Shown here: positions 60,936 through 64,000 of the stretch, in pieces | How positions within the stretch are numbered: the stretch's first letter is position 1 | Layout of the letters: every line of letters begins with the position of its first letter | Assembly (NCBI RefSeq): GCF_024124825.1 | Contig: NZ_JAMXSS010000002.1 | Location: 1,612,001-1,676,000, forward strand | Length of the DNA stretch: 64,000 nucleotides | Direction of reading: 5' to 3' | Source: Arthrobacter sp. H16F315 | GTDB taxonomy: Bacteria > Actinomycetota > Actinomycetes > Actinomycetales > Micrococcaceae | Notes under the pieces: model-generated | The model's database searches: none | The model's input: the letters and a program-made list of their open reading frames with translations, nothing else | Told to the model about the DNA's origin: nothing | Translations under genes and position numbers: made by a program

Positions 60936-62375
60936 CTAGGCCTCGGATCGACTTTTCCGGGCCCGGCTTAGTGCCTGATACCAGTAGAACGAGTCCTTGG
61001 GCGTGCGCTCCTGGGTGTCAAAATCCACGTGGATCAGGCCGAAGCGCTGGGAGTAGCCGGCGGCCCATTCAAAGTTGTCCATCAGGGTCCACACGTAGTA
61101 GCCAAGCAGCTCAACGTCCTCGGCGACGCCGCCAGGGGCGGTGGCATCCAGGGCATGGCCCAGATGGGCCGCGATGTACGCGATCCGGTCCGCATCCGCT
61201 ATGGCGCCGGAGACGTGGTCGGGCTCCGGAAAGCTGGCGCCGCTTTCGGTGATATACAGCGGGGGCAGCGCTGCTCCATAGCGGTCTTTCAGCTCACGGA
61301 GCAGCAGGCCCAGGTGCTTTGGTGCCACCGGCCAGCCAAAGCCCGTGGTCGGGTACTCCGGGAATGCCACCAGGTGGAAGGGCATCTTCAGCATGGCTTC
61401 CACGTTGCCCGCAGGGGTGTCGCCTTGGCCGCGTCCGGTCGCGACCTTCACCGGATAGTAATAGTTCAGCCCGTAAAAATCGAGGGGCTGGTGGATTGTC
61501 CGGAGGTCTTCGTCGGAGGCATTGCCGAGTGCGCGGAACCAGGGCCTCGCGATCAGCGGGACCTTCGGGTACCGCCCCAGGAGGATCGGATCCGCATAGA
61601 CCCGGTTAAGCACCAGGTCGAAGATGTCGGCAAGCATCCGGTCCGTGACCGACCGGCCGGCTGGCCGCACCGGGGAGTGCAGGTTGGTGACACCCACGGA
61701 GCCGGCGACTCCCTCGGCCCGCAGCGCCTGCACGGCGAGGCCGTGGCCCAGGAGCTGGTGGTGGACGGCGGGCAGGGAGTCGAAGAGCAGCTCCCGGCCG
61801 GGCGCGTGCACCCCCAGGGCGTAGCCGTTGAGCGTCACGGATGCCGGTTCGTTCAGCGTTACCCACTGTGTTACACGATCACCGAACCGGCGGCCGGCGG
61901 CCGCACTGTACTCCGCGAAGCGCTCCGCTGTGGAACGGTTCAGCCAGCCGCCCCGGTGTTCGAGCGGCAGCGGGGTGTCCCAATGGTACAAGGTCGCCAT
62001 CGGAGCGATGCCGGCCGCGAGCAGCTGGTCAATCAGCCGGTCGTAAAAGTCCAGCCCCTCGGTGTTGAACGGCCCGGACCCCTCCGGCTGGATGCGGGGC
62101 CAGGAGAGCGAGAAGCGGTAGGAGTCGACGCCGAGGGTGCGCATCAGCTCGACGTCTTCGGGAGTGCGGTTGTAGTGGTCGCAGGCGACGGCGGGGGAGT
62201 GGCCGTCCCGGATGCTGCCGGGTTTCTGAACGAAGGCGTCCCAGCCGGAGGGGCCGCGGCCGCCGGCGTCCAGCGAACCTTCGATCTGGAAGGCGGCCGA
62301 GGCAACGCCCAACAGGAAATCCGGGCTCAAGCGGTCGGCAAGAGCCTGCAGCGCCACAGCATCCTGCACGGTCAT
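60936..62375 (-). CDS. GH1 beta-glucosidase
   Basis: The 479-residue enzyme cleaves beta-glucosides or related aryl- or oligosaccharides in the cytoplasm. The acid/base Glu is in WVTLNEPASV and the nucleophile Glu in LYITESGA; FLLGVASAAFQIEGS is the N-terminal GH1 signature. ATG 62375 gives the usual length. An in-frame ATG at 62507, 10 bases after a TAGTAT box, would add a 44-residue Ala/Gly/Pro-rich tail. The gene interrupts the space between tuf and the S10 operon. Substrate unknown. Confidence 0.93.
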   Translation of the reverse strand: MTVQDAVALQALADRLSPDFLLGVASAAFQIEGSLDAGGRGPSGWDAFVQKPGSIRDGHSPAVACDHYNRTPEDVELMRTLGVDSYRFSLSWPRIQPEGSGPFNTEGLDFYDRLIDQLLAAGIAPMATLYHWDTPLPLEHRGGWLNRSTAERFAEYSAAAGRRFGDRVTQWVTLNEPASVTLNGYALGVHAPGRELLFDSLPAVHHQLLGHGLAVQALRAEGVAGSVGVTNLHSPVRPAGRSVTDRMLADIFDLVLNRVYADPILLGRYPKVPLIARPWFRALGNASDEDLRTIHQPLDFYGLNYYYPVKVATGRGQGDTPAGNVEAMLKMPFHLVAFPEYPTTGFGWPVAPKHLGLLLRELKDRYGAALPPLYITESGASFPEPDHVSGAIADADRIAYIAAHLGHALDATAPGGVAEDVELLGYYVWTLMDNFEWAAGYSQRFGLIHVDFDTQERTPKDSFYWYQALSRARKSRSEA

Positions 62376-62826
62376 CTGCCCATCATCCCCACGCTGCCGG
62401 CTGAAGGCAATGAGTGTCCATCCGTTCCGCCGTCGGCCGGGCTGGAAGACTGCCGCCGGCGCGGTGCCCGGACCGCCCGCTGCGGCTGCCGATTCGCTTC
62501 TGCCCATAAATTCCGGCATACTAGATGAGTTGTTCAAGCGCTCTTTCGCGTCCCGATCCGGATAATGCCGGGTGTCAGGGTCCAAGTAGGAGACCAAACA
62601 TAACCCACTCCCCATGGAACTGCGGATGTGTATGCGTGAAAAGCGCGACACGCCCGACCGCGGGGGTCGGTTACGCCGGCAGGTTGAGGAACCCGGATTT
62701 GTCCGGATTCAGCTTGTGCGGCGGGTGGTAGTTACGACTTCAATTGCCTCGGCAGCCACATGCAACACGCAAGTAAACAGAGCAGCCCTCACTGGAGCAG
62801 CACTAACTGAAAGAGAGTCAGGCGAC
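62376..62826. other. Divergent region between GH1 gene and S10 operon
   Basis: The 451 bases hold a minus-strand TAGTAT box (62518-62523) for the beta-glucosidase, and on the plus strand probable S10 leader RNA with hairpins at 62654-62670 (CCGACC/GGTCGG) and 62693-62706 (CCGGA/TCCGG). I see no other protein gene; a clear S10 promoter was not found. Confidence 0.4.
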
Positions 62827-63135
62827 ATGGCGGGACAAAAAATCCGCATCCGGCTGAAGTCATACGACCACGAGGTCATTGACGTTTCAGCACGGAAGAT
62901 CGTTGAGACGGTCACGCGCGCAGGCGCCACGGTAGTAGGCCCTGTGCCGCTGCCGACGGAGAAGAACATCTACTGCGTCATCCGCTCTCCGCACAAGTAC
63001 AAGGACAGCCGTGAGCACTTCGAAATGCGTACTCACAAGCGTCTGATCGACATCATCGACCCCACGCCCAAGGCTGTTGATTCGCTTATGCGTCTCGACC
63101 TGCCGGCCGACGTGAACATCGAAATCAAGCTCTAG
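62827..63135 (+). CDS. rpsJ: 30S ribosomal protein S10
   Basis: The 102-residue protein with [39 protein letters not shown] and the end [11 protein letters not shown] is S10, also the NusE partner in antitermination. ATG 62827 is the first start followed by conserved sequence. First gene of the S10 operon, with rplC 17 bases downstream. Confidence 0.98.
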   Translation: MAGQKIRIRLKSYDHEVIDVSARKIVETVTRAGATVVGPVPLPTEKNIYCVIRSPHKYKDSREHFEMRTHKRLIDIIDPTPKAVDSLMRLDLPADVNIEIKL

Positions 63136-63152
63136 GGAGGTGCTGAGAGACT

Positions 63153-63803
63153 ATGACCGCAACCCGTAACGTAAAGGGCCTGCTGGGCACGAAGCTCGGC
63201 ATGACCCAGGTCTGGGACGAGAACAACAAGCTCATCCCCGTCACTGTGGTCCAGGCTGACTCCAACGTCATCACGCAGCTGCGCAATGCAGACACTGATG
63301 GCTATGTCGCCGTTCAGATCGGCTACGGCCAGATCGATCCCCGCAAGGTCACCAAGCCGCTGGCTGGTCACTTTGAAAAGGCAGGCGTCACGCCTCGCCG
63401 CCACGTCGTCGAACTGCGCACTGCAGATGCTGACTCTTACGAGCTGGGCCAGGAGCTCTCCGTAGAGCTCTTCGAAGCCGGCCAGAAGATCGACGTCGTT
63501 GGCACCACCAAGGGTAAGGGCTTCGCCGGTGTAATGAAGCGTCACGGCTTCCACGGCGTTGGAGCTTCCCACGGTGCACACAAGAACCACCGTAAGCCCG
63601 GTTCCATCGGTGGCGCATCCACCCCGAGCCGCGTCTTCAAGGGCATGAAAATGGCCGGCCGCATGGGCGCCGTTCGTCACACCACGCTGAACCTCACGGT
63701 CCACGCGGTTGACGTCGAGAAGTCGCTGCTCCTGATCAAGGGCGCCGTCCCCGGCGCCCGCGGCCAGGTCGTACTCGTACGCACCGCCGTGAAGGGAGCC
63801 TAG
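63153..63803 (+). CDS. rplC: 50S ribosomal protein L3
   Basis: The 216-residue protein has [20 protein letters not shown] at the start and the internal loop with [13 protein letters not shown] and [18 protein letters not shown] that reaches the peptidyl-transferase centre. AGGGAGGT precedes the ATG. Second gene of the S10 operon. Confidence 0.98.
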   Translation: MTATRNVKGLLGTKLGMTQVWDENNKLIPVTVVQADSNVITQLRNADTDGYVAVQIGYGQIDPRKVTKPLAGHFEKAGVTPRRHVVELRTADADSYELGQELSVELFEAGQKIDVVGTTKGKGFAGVMKRHGFHGVGASHGAHKNHRKPGSIGGASTPSRVFKGMKMAGRMGAVRHTTLNLTVHAVDVEKSLLLIKGAVPGARGQVVLVRTAVKGA

Positions 63804-63807
63804 TTCA

Positions 63808-64000
63808 ATGACTAGCACTGTCAAGGTTGACCTGCCTGCAGAGATCTTCGACGTACAGACCAACGTGCCGTTGCTGCACCAGGTCGTCGTTGCCCAGCTC
63901 GCTGCTGCTCGCCAGGGTACCCACAAGACCAAGACCCGCGCCGAGGTTTCCGGTGCAGGTCGCAAGCCGTTCAAGCAGAAGGGCACCGGCCGCGCCCGTC
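63808..64000 (+). CDS. rplD: 50S ribosomal protein L4, cut by the right edge
   Basis: The visible N-terminal 64 residues begin [20 protein letters not shown] and include [20 protein letters not shown] and GTGRAR, the L4 loop that enters the peptide exit tunnel. It starts 4 bases after rplC. L4 is often the feedback regulator of this operon. Confidence 0.96.
   Translation, partial: MTSTVKVDLPAEIFDVQTNVPLLHQVVVAQLAAARQGTHKTKTRAEVSGAGRKPFKQKGTGRAR

Overview
The window is high-GC chromosomal DNA of an actinobacterium, most likely Arthrobacter or a close relative (Micrococcaceae). Pointers are mycothiol synthase (mshD), GlnR, PspC-type stress genes, the mutT1-ppk pair, TANNNT-type -10 boxes, and the tRNA-Trp-secE-nusG / rpoBC / str / S10 order. 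I see no prophage, insertion sequence, CRISPR array or rRNA. Species cannot be assigned from sequence reading alone.

Layout. 1-1.1 kb: broken secreted zinc metalloprotease running off the left edge. 1.2-6.2 kb: ROK regulator divergent from a GH13 alpha-glucosidase/aldo-keto reductase operon, then a CitE-like lyase. 6.4-12.1 kb: SulP transporter with an ArsR-type regulator, two MaoC-like dehydratase subunits, an MFS transporter and murB. 12.1-19 kb: membrane protein, AlkZ/YcaQ-like winged-helix protein (frameshifted), asd, a three-gene WXG100 cassette, folA and thyA. 19-28.5 kb: mutT1-ppk, mshD, a candidate small RNA, glnR, membrane proteins, nitrobindin-like protein, flavoprotein (frameshifted), ygfZ and an ankyrin protein. 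28.5-38.2 kb: PadR/MFS efflux pair, GNAT, pfkA, a PspC envelope-stress cluster with its two-component system, and an aspartate-type aminotransferase. 38.4-64 kb: transcription/translation core (tRNA-Trp, secE, nusG, rplKA, rplJL, rpoBC, rpsL, rpsG, fusA, tuf, rpsJ, rplC, start of rplD), interrupted by a GNAT, a secreted 5'-nucleotidase, a YbaK-like deacylase, a thiolase, a 41-residue membrane protein and a GH1 beta-glucosidase.

How the genes work together. The left half mixes sugar use, cell-wall precursor synthesis (murB, asd), folate/dTMP synthesis (folA-thyA), pool sanitation and polyphosphate (mutT1-ppk), and mycothiol and nitrogen control (mshD, glnR). The right half is growth-rate machinery with recognisable terminators, an L10-type leader with attenuator, and long rpoB and rpsL leaders.

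Most notable observations. (1) At least eleven genes have a TANNNT box ending exactly 6 or 7 nt before the start codon, the geometry of leaderless mRNAs. (2) A structured, promoter- and terminator-bounded intergenic transcript candidate lies between mshD and glnR. (3) A WXG100 effector-like cassette stands without a visible secretion apparatus. (4) Six coding regions are broken by single-base indels, mostly in homopolymer runs, so base-calling error must be excluded before any is called a true pseudogene. (5) A pure hexanucleotide microsatellite lies in frame inside the ROK regulator.
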